Assembly: GCA_903813345.2 (NCBI GenBank)
Contig: CAIIXF020000004.1
Location: 17,037,513-17,101,512 of the forward strand
Direction of reading: 5' to 3'
Source: Owenia fusiformis
Lineage: Eukaryota; Annelida; Polychaeta; Sabellida; Oweniidae
Length of the DNA: 64,000 nt
In this document: positions 37,901 through 47,555 of the stretch, in pieces
How positions within the stretch are numbered: the first letter of the stretch is position 1
Layout of the letters: every line of letters starts with the position of its first letter
Translations under genes and position numbers: made by a program
Notes under the pieces: generated by a model
The model's input: only the letters and a program-made list of their open reading frames with translations
The model's database searches: none
What the model was told of the DNA's origin: nothing

Positions 37901-40900
37901 TCAGTGTCCCGATTAGATGTTCTAATAGTCAGTATCAAGGTCTGTAAACTATATTCAGAATCACCATAAACATGTCGAGAAGCTGATTATATCGCATTTC
38001 AATTGACTATCGTCTGTTTTAATTATATAAACTGATTTATATGTTCTAGAAAATGCCAAGGTGATTATGAGCGAGAACGAGAAAATGCGTTAAGAATGAA
38101 ATACGCCCTGTTGCCAAAGTCCGTAGCTGACACGATGATTAAATCTGAGAGAGCCCCAGAACCAGGTAAAGAAGAAGCAAACATATTTTTATTCCCTCAA
38201 TTGAAATATTGAATGCATGCTGAATAACCAAAGTACGGTAAATAATTTGACTTTCGATAGCTCAATTTATTGTCAGTTTATAGTGTTTTGGGGTTGACAT
38301 GACACCACGGTGTCAAAACATTAATCTGAGGGAGAGGTTGACGGAATACAAGGAATATGTTAAATCAGTGTTTGAGTTGACAAAAGTTTCACATAGGGCG
38401 GGCCTTATACGACAAATTGCACTTGAAGGTCCCCGTGCCTGACATTATTTTTAGTCATTGAGTAAAAACTTCTTGTTTTAGGTGAGTTCAAGAGTTGTAC
38501 TATTCTTTTCTGTGATGTGGTGATGTTTTCGAAGATCTCAAAGCAATGCAAGCCGAAGAAGATCATGGATCTGCTCACTGACCTACACGTCCGATACGAC
38601 AAAATTTGTGACATCCACAACGTCATAAGGGTACGTGGTCGTTCAATAAGTTAATATGTTTTATCGCATTCGAGAGACTAGATGTTTCAAGTTTGAAGGT
38701 GCTCATCTCGATTTGTCTTCAGTATAATCTTAAACAAATGTGAGTAATTTGAACCTTAGCTTGTTGTGATCATACTGTTTCTTGATGACACAAAATGTCG
38801 CTGCTTCGTTATACAGGCCCAACAAATTGGTGAATGGTACGAAAATTGTGATGAGTATATTTTGATAATTCTAGGTGGAAACAATAGGAGATGCTTATAT
38901 GTGTATATCCGGTGCACCAGATGATTGTAAAACGCACGCAGAACGCATCGCTAATGCAGCGCTTGGAATAAACCTGACGTCGCAAGAGGTTAAATCGCCA
39001 ATAACATACGATGACGATGACGATGGTTTTATAAAGGTATAGTTTTCTGGACAATAGCAGAAGAACAAAATAACAACATATTTATTACTTTGCATTGTTT
39101 TACGTGTATTACGCATATATAGCGCCATATTTTATTACGCATATTCGAATTCTGTAATTTTTACAATGTTAGCTTATTTTGCTATGTGCTGACATCCTAT
39201 AGAGGGTAGTAAGGTAGAGTCCAGTTAGTTATATGTGACCTCTAATCACATCTAGTCATTTTGTCACCACAGTGACAGTTGTTACATTTTGCAATGGAGT
39301 TTTCTGTAACCAATGTGCAGGTATGAAATTTTATCACGTTATCAATTCCTTGTTATGTTCAGGTTCGAATTGGTGTCCATACGGGTACTGCTTTAGCCGG
39401 GGTAGTTGGAAGCAGAATCCCCCGGTACACAATCATGGGGAACACTGCAAACATGGCGTCTAAAATGGAAAGCCACGGTTTACCAAACAGAATACAGATC
39501 AGTCACGACGTAAATAAGTGAGTATCAATAAACCAGGCCGCTGACACATTGAAGATATAATCATATTTATGTACACACTTTATACGTTACGTTTTGTGAC
39601 AGAAGCGACCACTCGGCTACGCAAGTACTTCAACTAGACTGCTCTGAGAAAACATATGACATATATGGAATGTGCCATTGAAAATATCAAGATGACACAA
39701 TATACATACTTGGCTTATGTTTTAAATGTTGAAGTGAACTTGTTTGAAATTTATATTATTTGTTTAAAAAACTATAGGTACATTTCAACGAGGATTCTTT
39801 GGCGATATTCTTTTGACGGGTATTTACCGATTTGGTTAAAATATTACCAATCTGTAATATTCATGATCATCTCTAGATGAATCATTTATATTCAAATGAG
39901 TTAACCATAATTGTACTGATACAATCAGTCTATGCCAGTCTAAAGAATCCACTGTGTGCCAATTCTTGTGTATCGCAAAGCAATCTACATAATGGCAACC
40001 TAACAAAGTGGAGTTCAGATGTAAATAATGAACATTTCATCTCTGAAAGTAGTGTAATTTGAATATGAGGATCATTTCGACGTTATGTCATATCTTAATC
40101 ATATTAATACTGCAACTACAATTAAGGTAAATTGATATCAATTTTACATTTTAGGCTATTAAAGAGGAAGGGGTTCATCATCATAGACCGAGGCGAAATA
40201 GAGGTTAGAGGAGGGGGCAAAGTTTACACTTATTTTCTAGAGGGTAACAAGAGGAAGACTGAAGAAGAATTGCTTGGTAAGTAATAATGTAAAAAGGGCA
40301 TACAACCAATGAAATCAGTTTAATCTCGCTTAAAAAGACAAGTGACAGTTTTTGATAGTTCCACCATTCAAAAATATACAAATGTACATGTACTCTTCGT
40401 TTTGTTATTGTGCATTCATTTGGTACTGTAAAACAATTTATTAATTTGTGTTGCTGCCTACAGTACTGATCTAACCTTATTTACAAATCCTACTCCATCA
40501 ATGTTCAATATATATTTGCACCTGGATTGTCATATGTCGTACACTATTTAACCCAAGACTTATACATATGAAGACACACATTCACACAAGAAGTTGTGAA
40601 AACAAAAAAAATATTTGACCAAGGATAGCCTATTTGGGATGACTGTCATGCACTTTGTTATGATATAAAAATCAATATAGTATACCTTCGATCGCTTTTA
40701 TCTTCCAAAATTCACACCCATACAAATTTACATTGGTTCTTCAGGGCGTAGTAGAAACATCGAGGGAATAAAGTTAGAGGACAAAGATAGAAGTCCCTCA
40801 CCGGTTCCGTCGAACGATTCCGGTGGGCAACGAAGGAGGTCGGTGACTCCGAGGAACAAGGTTCACCCGAGAACAGACGATTACTACAATGATGGAGAGT

Positions 40901-41817
40901 GTAAGCAAAATGTTATAATTATTCTGTGGCGTCATTGCGTCCAACGATTTAAGGGTCTATACAATTTACAAGGTACTTACTACTTTCCCATAATTTCTGT
41001 CCATGGCGAAGTGGAGAATTTGCACATTTGTGTGTGTGAGCCTGGATTCTTAGTATTTCTTACTGGAAAGTCGAAAGACATCTTGATCTACAGATGGTCG
41101 GATCAGATGATCGTTTTTATTTTGACCTTTAATTAATCTTCTTTATAGCCCACAGATTGTCAACTTCTGGCCAAATGAGATATTCGGATTCCCCTGCTGC
41201 TCCCAGAGTCAACGTCACTTCAACGCGAGATAATGCGAGATCTGGGAGATCACCGAGACCAAGGGCTCGACAAGATTCAGACAGAAATTATGATGATAAC
41301 CAGGATGTGATAATCGTCGATCGACGTAGAGATGATCGGCGCGTCAGACCAAATTCCGACTCAACAGATCGACATTACGGAAACGGCCGAGGGAACATGA
41401 GACCGGTTCAAGAGGAGCATCGAACGGTCGTTAGAGTCAACGAGAACGACGACGGCTGGGCACATCCCTCCGACAAACGACGTAATTCTCCACCGGAACG
41501 ACACACCAGAGTGATACATGAATACGAAGATTCGTATCCCCAACGAGGTACAGTATAGCTGGCTTTAATTATTTTACCCACAGGTTTTCAAGTTTTTCAA
41601 TATGAGATTTTCTGAGATGAGATATACTCAAATTGTACATTTGAATAGTAATATGACGTGTCTTTTTACAGGTGGGCGTTATGATGATCGGGATTACGAC
41701 GATTATCCCAGTGGGCGTGGTCGACCCCAATATCATAACCATGGTTACAATGATGACTATGATGACAGATCACGTGATAGAGATCGCGATCGTTACTATG
41801 ACGATAGACGGAAGTAA
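22923..41817 (+). CDS. atypical soluble guanylate cyclase, beta-like (H-NOX, HNOBA, cyclase domains)
   Basis: Exons: 22923-22925 (ATG only, tentative), 27166-27239, 27494-27588, 33065-33328, 33877-34091, 34464-34884, 35183-35339, 35966-36031, 36424-36576, 38050-38165, 38482-38630, 38875-39036, 39363-39517, 40155-40276, 40745-40900, 41149-41547, 41672-41817. All phases agree, giving 950 codons. H-NOX domain 1-~185 starts MYGYFNLIIKRF and keeps the proximal haem ligand His103 (NLDSLH), Pro111 and the YxSxR haem-propionate motif (Tyr133/Ser135/Arg137). HNOBA ~245-400. The signalling helix is interrupted by an Arg/Gly-rich insert (~433-470). Class III cyclase domain ~522-715: metal Asp533 and Asp577, Glu573 for guanine. 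Unusual residues: Thr648 where beta subunits have Cys, Lys659 where the transition-state Arg is expected. The last ~230 residues are a charged, disordered tail ending in Arg-Asp repeats. It should make cGMP in response to NO or another haem ligand. Confidence 0.92.
24354..24674. mobile_element. TA-flanked MITE (321 bp) with ~125-bp inverted arms
   Basis: It begins CTTAGGTGGTTCAAAAAG and ends with the exact inverse CTTTTTGAACCACCTAAG, flanked on both sides by TA. The arms pair nearly perfectly for over 100 bp around a short loop, suggesting a young Tc1/mariner-type non-autonomous element. Confidence 0.85.
24955..25065. repeat. short direct and inverted repeats of a GTTCCACTT word
   Basis: The words GGAACACCTCTTG, GTTCCACTTGCAGAGGT and GTTCCACTTACAGAGGTG occur within ~110 bp in both orientations. 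No coding potential was seen. Confidence 0.4.
25842..25884 (+). repeat. tRNA-like pol III promoter remnant (possible SINE head)
   Basis: An A-box-like TAGGCGATTGG (25842-25852) is followed 23 bases later by a B-box-like GTTCGAGAC (25876-25884). The spacing suits a tRNA-derived promoter. The surrounding bases do not fold into a convincing cloverleaf, so this is more likely a SINE fragment than a working tRNA gene. Confidence 0.4.
27811..31298 (-). pseudogene. LINE ORF2 endonuclease-reverse transcriptase
   Basis: The open frame runs from the codon after the ORF1 TAG (31298) to a stop at 28035, with the first ATG at 31085. An apurinic-type endonuclease comes first (INVCGLKSKL, LTLTETKLD, LLGDFNSHTG, YSDVHCF). 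The reverse transcriptase follows: RGITLLSCCAKL, QCGFRKFHSTTDH, GFVDYSVAFDSVW, GENLSPLLYALFIND, catalytic LLYADDTVIF and FKYLGVIID. A C-terminal zinc-knuckle-like segment (GRYRNVERNRRFCELC, then GDEFHFILEC) is shifted into another frame after ~28085 and ends at 27811. No RNase H domain was recognised. Confidence 0.88.
31299..32344 (-). pseudogene. LINE ORF1 protein (RNA-binding), one frameshift
   Basis: Two overlapping-phase pieces form one ORF1. 32344-31862 encodes a Lys-rich start, an acidic stretch and a coiled-coil segment (IREVIKGEIESARKSI). After a frameshift around 31930-31975, the second frame runs through an RRM-like region (SIIVTNVPASENENLRGKIS, then VERTKSRNGRPGVVKVQVA) to an Arg-Gly-Gly rich C terminus (GGARGGASTARGGARGG). 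Such proteins coat the element RNA. It ends with TAG at 31301-31299, which is in the same frame as ORF2. Confidence 0.8.
32485..32715 (-). promoter_or_regulatory. array of ~10 GTTGCTAT-type motifs in the LINE 5' UTR
   Basis: Read on the minus strand, GTTGC[T/C]AT[A/G]AAAC-like words recur about ten times at 20-30-base spacing, directly upstream of ORF1. The word resembles half of the X-box bound by RFX factors (GTTGCCATGGNAAC). Regulatory use is inferred from position and repetition only. Confidence 0.55.
33379..33789. mobile_element. TTAA-flanked MITE (piggyBac-type) in guanylate cyclase intron
   Basis: It is bounded by TTAA at 33379-33382 and 33786-33789. The arms pair over ~150 bp: TAGCTGGAAAATAACA and TTACATTGT on the left recur inverted on the right (TGTTATTTTCCAG, ACAATGTAA). 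TTAA flanks are the signature of piggyBac insertions. It lies between the two H-NOX exons 33065-33328 and 33877-34091. Confidence 0.75.
36830..37858. mobile_element. ~1-kb inverted-repeat DNA element in guanylate cyclase intron
   Basis: The left arm has CTCCTACCTCATACCCACC then GAAGGGTTCAATTTTAAAGAT. The right arm is the near-perfect inverse, ~75-80 bp each. The interior contains degenerate repeats of CGAACGG.ATGAACGTA words (36950-37440) and a tRNA-type SINE (37512-37745). No transposase frame is present. Confidence 0.75.
37512..37745 (+). mobile_element. tRNA-derived SINE, nested
   Basis: A perfect pol III B box GGTTCGATTCCC is at 37543-37554. It is followed by a ~190-bp body with CCCCTGGGGCGCCCTCGGG and a GAATTGAAGAAA-type tail. 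An upstream A box is weak. It is nested inside the inverted-repeat element at 36830-37858. Confidence 0.6.
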
Positions 41818-42711
41818 AACTGAGAGGAATGAAATAACAATGACAATTTTTACATATCTTTATACACATCCGTCCAAAGTGTTGGCACATATCAACAAAT
41901 TACAATTTGTACAGATCTTTAGTTTTATTCAAATTCTTAGTGTAGGCACAGAATTTGTACAGATCTTTAATCTTTTTCATATCCGTCCAAAGTGTATGAA
42001 CAGAATATAGATATCTGTTATTTTGTTCAAATCCGTCCATAGATTAGATTTACACAAGTTAAAGATTTGGGTAGGATTTACAAATATTTTAATTAAATCT
42101 AGTTGTAAATATATAAATAGATAGAACTAATTTGCACTCTTAGTAAATTAACTACATTAATTTATTTGCAATATTTATGTACGTATAAGTCTGGAGTGAA
42201 TTGAGAATACAGTCTAAATATGACAGAAAGGAGACGCCCCATAAGTGTCAACAGAGTACCTGATTTGATCATGCACACGGTAACCCATTTAATAGTCTGA
42301 AACCCCTCGGCCAGCAGTATTGCATACAACTCTCTTAGTGTCTCAATTGATTGAAACAGTTTCATTTTTGTAGTAGGCATTTACGAATTGCTGGGCGGTT
42401 GGAATCGGAGGTCGGTGTTACGCTAGGCCCTGATCATTTACAACAAGCGTACTATTCAAATTAAAAATCAATTAAATAGACTTGGAAATGTTTTCTTTTA
42501 TTCTTACTCAAACATGTCATGAGGGATTGTTTGGTTCAAAAACTATTTCATATTTATTTGATTTTAGTTGTGCAAAATACGACGCTTGCATTGTCAGAAG
42601 AGCTGGTGGCGCAGATTTGCGACAAGTAACCCTATGAGTAAAAGTATATTGATATAGACATAACTGTAATATTTATTAATACACTACTTAGCTATTATAC
42701 AGATATAGTAT

Positions 42712-42717
42712 AATAAA
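42712..42717 (+). promoter_or_regulatory. polyadenylation signal candidate, guanylate cyclase
   Basis: AATAAA lies ~900 nt past the TAA stop at 41815-41817. The intervening AT-rich sequence has no other gene and could be the 3' UTR. Confidence 0.35.
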
Positions 42718-42791
42718 GATTAATAACTTATTTCACTGTTTAGGAAACCTTTTTTGTCATTTTTAAATCGATTGATGCGTGTAATAATTGG

Positions 42792-43267
42792 TCTGTCCCC
42801 TCAGTTTTATGCGATTACGCGCCCGCAGCATAATTCCGCATATTTTACCTTGGCCCGCATAATCCACACACAAGCGCATAAAGTTGCATAAAAGACAAAA
42901 ATCCCCACTTACTTGCAATAAATGCCAACTCGGCCATTGATTTATAGATTAACCTGGAATGAATATGTGTTACTGGAACAGTTCCTTATCAAAATAATGA
43001 CAAAAATAAAATAAATCATAGTTCTACGTTCAAAACTTTTTAGCGGAAGCTCAGCGATGGGGATGTATTTTGCTGACAACGATCCGGATCCGGCAGTTTA
43101 TCTCACTGCACCTATGCCGTGAAAGTATTATTAAGCACGGAAGCCATCATTTCATCCAATTTCTTGTGATAAATCGATCGCACATTTTTGCATAATTCAA
43201 CAAATGAAAATTTTAAAAATTCGATCGCATAATTTGAGATTTTTTTCCATGAAACTGAGGGGACAGA
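42792..43267. mobile_element. MITE with TCTGTCCCCTCAGTTT ends and TTGG flanks
   Basis: The left terminus TCTGTCCCCTCAGTTT is mirrored by AAACTGAGGGGACAGA at the right, with TTGG immediately outside each end (42788-42791 and 43268-43271). The 476-bp interior has no ORF. Confidence 0.75.
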
Positions 43268-43475
43268 TTGGTGTCAGGCGCATGCGCAGTACTAGTACTA
43301 GTGGAATTAATTCAGATACTTAGATCCATTAATAGAGTAAGTATAGATACAAACCGTCAGCCCCTGCAACTATTCACCATATGGTCGTTCCCATTCTCCT
43401 CAATTATATCTCTGTACGACTGACTAAGTAGCCAGAGTATCTCAAAATAGTAAAAGGAAGATGACACTGAGTAGA

Positions 43476-43668
43476 TCCATTTATATTAGTGTTCATTGTC
43501 ACAGACTTTATTACAATTTTTTGTTATAGACGTTTCGAATGCAAACTGCATCCATGATCACTAAATTTAAATTGAAAACAGTTGAAATCATATAAGGATT
43601 CACGTGTTGAATTATTGTTGTTCAAAAAATTGTAATAAAGTCTGTGACAATGAACACTAGTAAATGGA
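43476..43668. mobile_element. hairpin MITE (~190 bp)
   Basis: The arms TCCATTTA..AGTGTTCATTGTCACAG and GACTTTATTACAATTTTTT pair with their inverses at 43625-43668. A degenerate partial copy of the interior (CACGTGTTGAATT.TTGTTGTTCA) recurs at 43917-43945. Confidence 0.7.
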
Positions 43669-44099
43669 TTTGATATAACCAGACTATAAACTTATTTAAT
43701 GTGACACTGAATAGAGTTGTCAGGGCGTTCTATGGTAGTCTTGATTTTTTTGCCCTGTTGCTTTATTCTTCCTGAAGCTTTCATATCATAATGAGCATAT
43801 ATCTGGATCAAATTATTCTCTCAAACTGTCCTGACAGTAAGCTTAGAATCGATAAAGTTAACTTTGCAATGGTTAGGCTCCATAATAATCATAGAGCCAC
43901 GGGTCATATAGGGGTTCACGTGTTGAATTGTTGTTGTTCATTAAAAATTATTTTTTGTTTTGTATTCAAACATACTACATATATGTGTGTCTCGGCAATT
44001 CAGCTTAGAACATTGTATTTCAACTTGTGTTAATTATTTATCGGTCTAATATGCAGGAAATGATTTTACAGCGTATTTTAATTTTTTCATAAAAAACTT

Positions 44100-44545
44100 A
44101 CTGGGCAGTCGTGTACAAAATAGCCCCACCAACGGGTCATCCTGTAGATTTTCCATCCTCAGTGCCCAACACAAATCAGTTGAAGAGACACGATTTTCAG
44201 GACAAATATTCCAATAACACATTTACCCAAATGCCGAAAAACTAATCAGTTTTAGATTTAGAGTTTTAGAAACAAAGAAATTGATCCGTAAAACGATTTG
44301 CCTGAAAACGCGTAGACAAGACTTTGAAGACAAGCTTTTAAGATGGAAAATCCAAAATAGCCACCTTAACATTTACCCAGAATGCCCCAAACTAATCAGT
44401 TTGAGATTATTATACAGGGAATCATCCCTGAAAGTTTGAAATCGATACGTCAAATGGTTCACCTGATGAAAACGGTGCAGACAAGATTTTTGGACGGAAA
44501 ATCCAAAATGGCCACCTTAACATTAACCCAGAACGTAATGTTGAA
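44100..44545. repeat. ~170-bp tandem repeat, left block of an inverted pair
   Basis: Two to three units carry GACAAGA.TTT, GGAAAATCCAAAATGGCCACC and TTAACATT.ACCCAGAA. The same unit appears in reverse orientation at 46560-47060, so the two blocks form a long-range inverted repeat. Confidence 0.6.
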
Positions 44546-44699
44546 GAAAGTTATCTGATTAATAAGCAAATGAAAAGTGAAAATTTCAAAAGTCAAATGC
44601 ATTCTAAAGTGTGAGGCTATAATATTCCCTTGTACTCTTACCTTACCTTCTTCTAAGGCCACTGTATCAAGTATTGGCTAGAGATGTTACACGGTAAAC

Positions 44700-45310
44700 A
44701 CGATACAAAAATATGTCATATTCCGCAACAAATATGGCATATTCACTTGCGGTGTATGACAGATTCACCTGCGGTATATGGCATACACACTAACCAATGA
44801 GAACGTGAAACGGAAGTACGCATTTGTCAATTGCATCGATTGAACGAACAAGTAAAACGTTATAAATTATTGTAAAGATTACTGAATCAACAGTACTGTG
44901 TATCGAATATATTAACTTAGCAGAAGTAGCAGTGAACCAATCTCGCGTAATAAACTTACTCAATCAATCCAGGATTCATATATTAGTACTCGACGCACTA
45001 ACTATTGGTAATCCAGCGTAGTTTTGCATTTAGAGTCGATTCTCGCAACCAATCAAATCAAGGCTTTCTGTATCACGTTTTCACCTGCGGTATATGTCAT
45101 ATTCACCTGCGGTATATGGCATATTCCGCAAGTGAGTATGACATATTCCGCAGGTGAGTATCGGGTATTCACTGAAATCAATGTATCGCATATTCACTGC
45201 GGAATATCGCATACTCACCTGCAGAATATGTCATATACCGCAGGTGAGTATGGCATATTCACCCATATCACAAATACCGCGCAACCATGAATGTATGCCA
45301 TATACCGCGT
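44700..45310. repeat. dispersed repeat ending in a palindromic ATATGSCATATTC cluster
   Basis: 44700-45010 is a dispersed repeat also found, interrupted, at 7790-8104 and 13807-13930. From 45080 to 45270 the words CACCTGCGGTATATG and GGCATATTC recur about eight times in both orientations, making a dense set of short palindromes. Confidence 0.6.
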
Positions 45311-46559
45311 AACAAGAGATTCGAGTAACTCTTACCCACCTTCTTGCAATCGCGATATAAAATACCTGAGTTATGATTAAGAAAAAACACTTAAGATCCG
45401 CAACTCCGTTACCTTGTATATCACCCACGATTTCGAATTATTTAAACTTGGCCAATTGTCTTGGTAGGTAATTACCATTTGGTTATTCGATACGTCTCTT
45501 TAATTCAGGTTTGATCAATCAGGAATCCTTCAACAATGAGTAGTAACTAAATCAAGAATCCTATTAGTATAGTCTCAAGAACTCTTCGAAAACATTAGAT
45601 AAAAGTTAAGATTCTATTAAACTGTGATGGTTTCTTGATACTATAGTTGTAAATATCAATGTGGTTAAAGAACGGTTAGTGTTACATGGTGTCCCTGGCA
45701 TATGCATGGTTTTGATCTCAACCAATCTTTGCACATTTGTTGCTTATGAATTTATGCGTTATTCTCCATCTTTTTTGTGGACAGTGTTCGGCCGTTGAAG
45801 TTCGGAGTTCGGGGGTTGGCGTTCGGGGCAAACGAGGCAATAGCCTCACCAATATTAACCTCGTCAAATTATCAAGATCACCTCCCCCCCCACCCTAATG
45901 TAATACAATCAAATAATGCCATATTCAGAACTCCGATCATACAAGGTTTCTGTATTTGAATTGTCTTACTTCATTTCACAAGATGTGGGACTCATATTAG
46001 ACAATATACATTTATTCAAATTCGAGATAATTACGTTTGCTATATCGTCTATATATTATAGCCCTAATGGTACTAATTTCGATCGGTTGACCATTTCGCA
46101 AGGCTACAATGCTACATTAGTTTACCCGTTTTCAAGAGTTCATTGCAGTTTGATAATTTTCAAGCGGTACGGAAAATTTCGACTCGATACCTACTTCCTG
46201 TCGGCCATTTTGAAGTCAAATGCTAAAATCTTTGTCTGTAAGCGTGTCTGTAAAATGGCGTCACAGTTAGTTTTAAAACGTTAATGTCTTCTTTAGCTCA
46301 GTTCATTCTACATCTGATTAGGGTTTGGACACGTTGGCTCAGTCATGATCATTGCAGGCATTTTGAATGTTTTAAGAAAAGTTAACGAGCGATAATCCTT
46401 TGCATCATATTAACAAGGTGTTTAAAGTGAGTTGTCATAATTAAACTATTTAGTAGCGTCATGAATAATTTCGGATGTTCTGTATTGTAAAAACCCACAG
46501 TCACTCTTCACAGTAGTTGCATGCGATAATTTTTTAACAGATCGACAAAATCGTGACTT
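45311..46559. other. intergenic, nothing recognised
   Basis: Unique AT-rich sequence lying between the inverted tandem blocks. The 122-codon ORF near 45916-46284 has no recognisable domain and ordinary low-complexity composition. Confidence 0.4.
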
Positions 46560-47060
46560 CGCTTTTTTACTGTCGGTAATTTCGGTGTTTCCGTCGAAAA
46601 ATGTAAAAAAGTCTTGTCTATGAGTTTTCAGGCAAATCGTTTTACGGATCAATTTCACATTTTCAGAGATGATTCCTAATGCATGATAATCTGAAATTGA
46701 TAAGGTTTCCACCGTTCTAGGTAAGTTTTTTTAGGTGGCCATTTTGGATTTTCTGTCCTAAAATCTCGTCTGTAAAATCTTGTCTACGCGTTCCCAGGCG
46801 AACCATTTGACAGATCAATTTCAAATTTTTAGGGATGATTCTTTGTAGATATATCTACAACATTTTTGTTCTACGGATCATCTTTAAATTTTCAGGGAAT
46901 CCGGAACTTGTTAGGTTTTGAGCATTCTTGGTAAATGTTTAGGCAGCCATTTTGGATTTTTCTTTTCTAAAATCTTGTCTGTAATGTCTTGTCTACCAGT
47001 TTTCAGGCAAACCATGTCACGGATCGATTTTGAATTTTCAATGATCATTTGTGAATCTAC
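46560..47060. repeat. ~170-bp tandem repeat, right (inverted) block
   Basis: Three units carry GGTGGCCATTTTGGATTTTC, AAATCTTGTCTAC and TTTCAGGCAAACCAT.T.ACGGATC. They are the reverse complement of the units at 44100-44545. Confidence 0.6.
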
Positions 47061-47241
47061 GCCCGACGTACGGTAGCTGTAGAGAAAATGTGACTGTGAC
47101 TTAAACGAACATATAGCATAGACTATAACGGTAGTAGAGTTAATGAGTACAAGTGTACAACTACACGTAATGGCCGTGGATAACTGAATATGATCCTGCC
47201 AGCCGAGTCACGTGGTAAAGTAGCCTGTTACACCACGCTCT

Positions 47242-47546
47242 CAAGGAGGATTGGCTCCCAGGATCGAAACTCGATATTTTCCAACAATGAAAACGTCGAA
47301 ATGTCGTTATTTTCTGAAATTAAAACCGACTATAAATTCAAAATAAACAGTTCAAAAGATTCGAACCAATATCTCGATCATTTCTTGTGAGTTTTGGAAT
47401 TTTTCGTTTGGAAATAAGACCAAAATTCACGATTTAAATGTTGAAGTGAACAAAATGGCGGCTGTTTGAATTCGAATTTTGTATTACGACATACCCATAT
47501 ATGGGACAGAATATCGGTGGTGCACTCTGGGAGCCAATCCTCCTTG
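47242..47546. mobile_element. Mutator-like MITE with perfect 9-bp target duplication
   Basis: The termini CAAGGAGGATTGGCTCCCAG and their exact inverse bound a 305-bp element. CCACGCTCT flanks it on both sides (47233-47241 and 47547-47555). A 9-bp duplication is characteristic of Mutator-type transposition. A diverged relative is at 55072-55429. Confidence 0.88.
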
Positions 47547-47555
47547 CCACGCTCT

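Noticed and set aside
41666-42010. Met/Ile/Thr-rich and His-rich ORFs on both strands over the last cyclase exon
   Set aside because: They are shadows of the Asp/Arg-rich coding frame (GAT/CGA codons) in other frames.
45916-46284. 122-codon ORF between the inverted tandem blocks
   Set aside because: Unremarkable composition and no recognisable motif; such lengths arise by chance in this much DNA.
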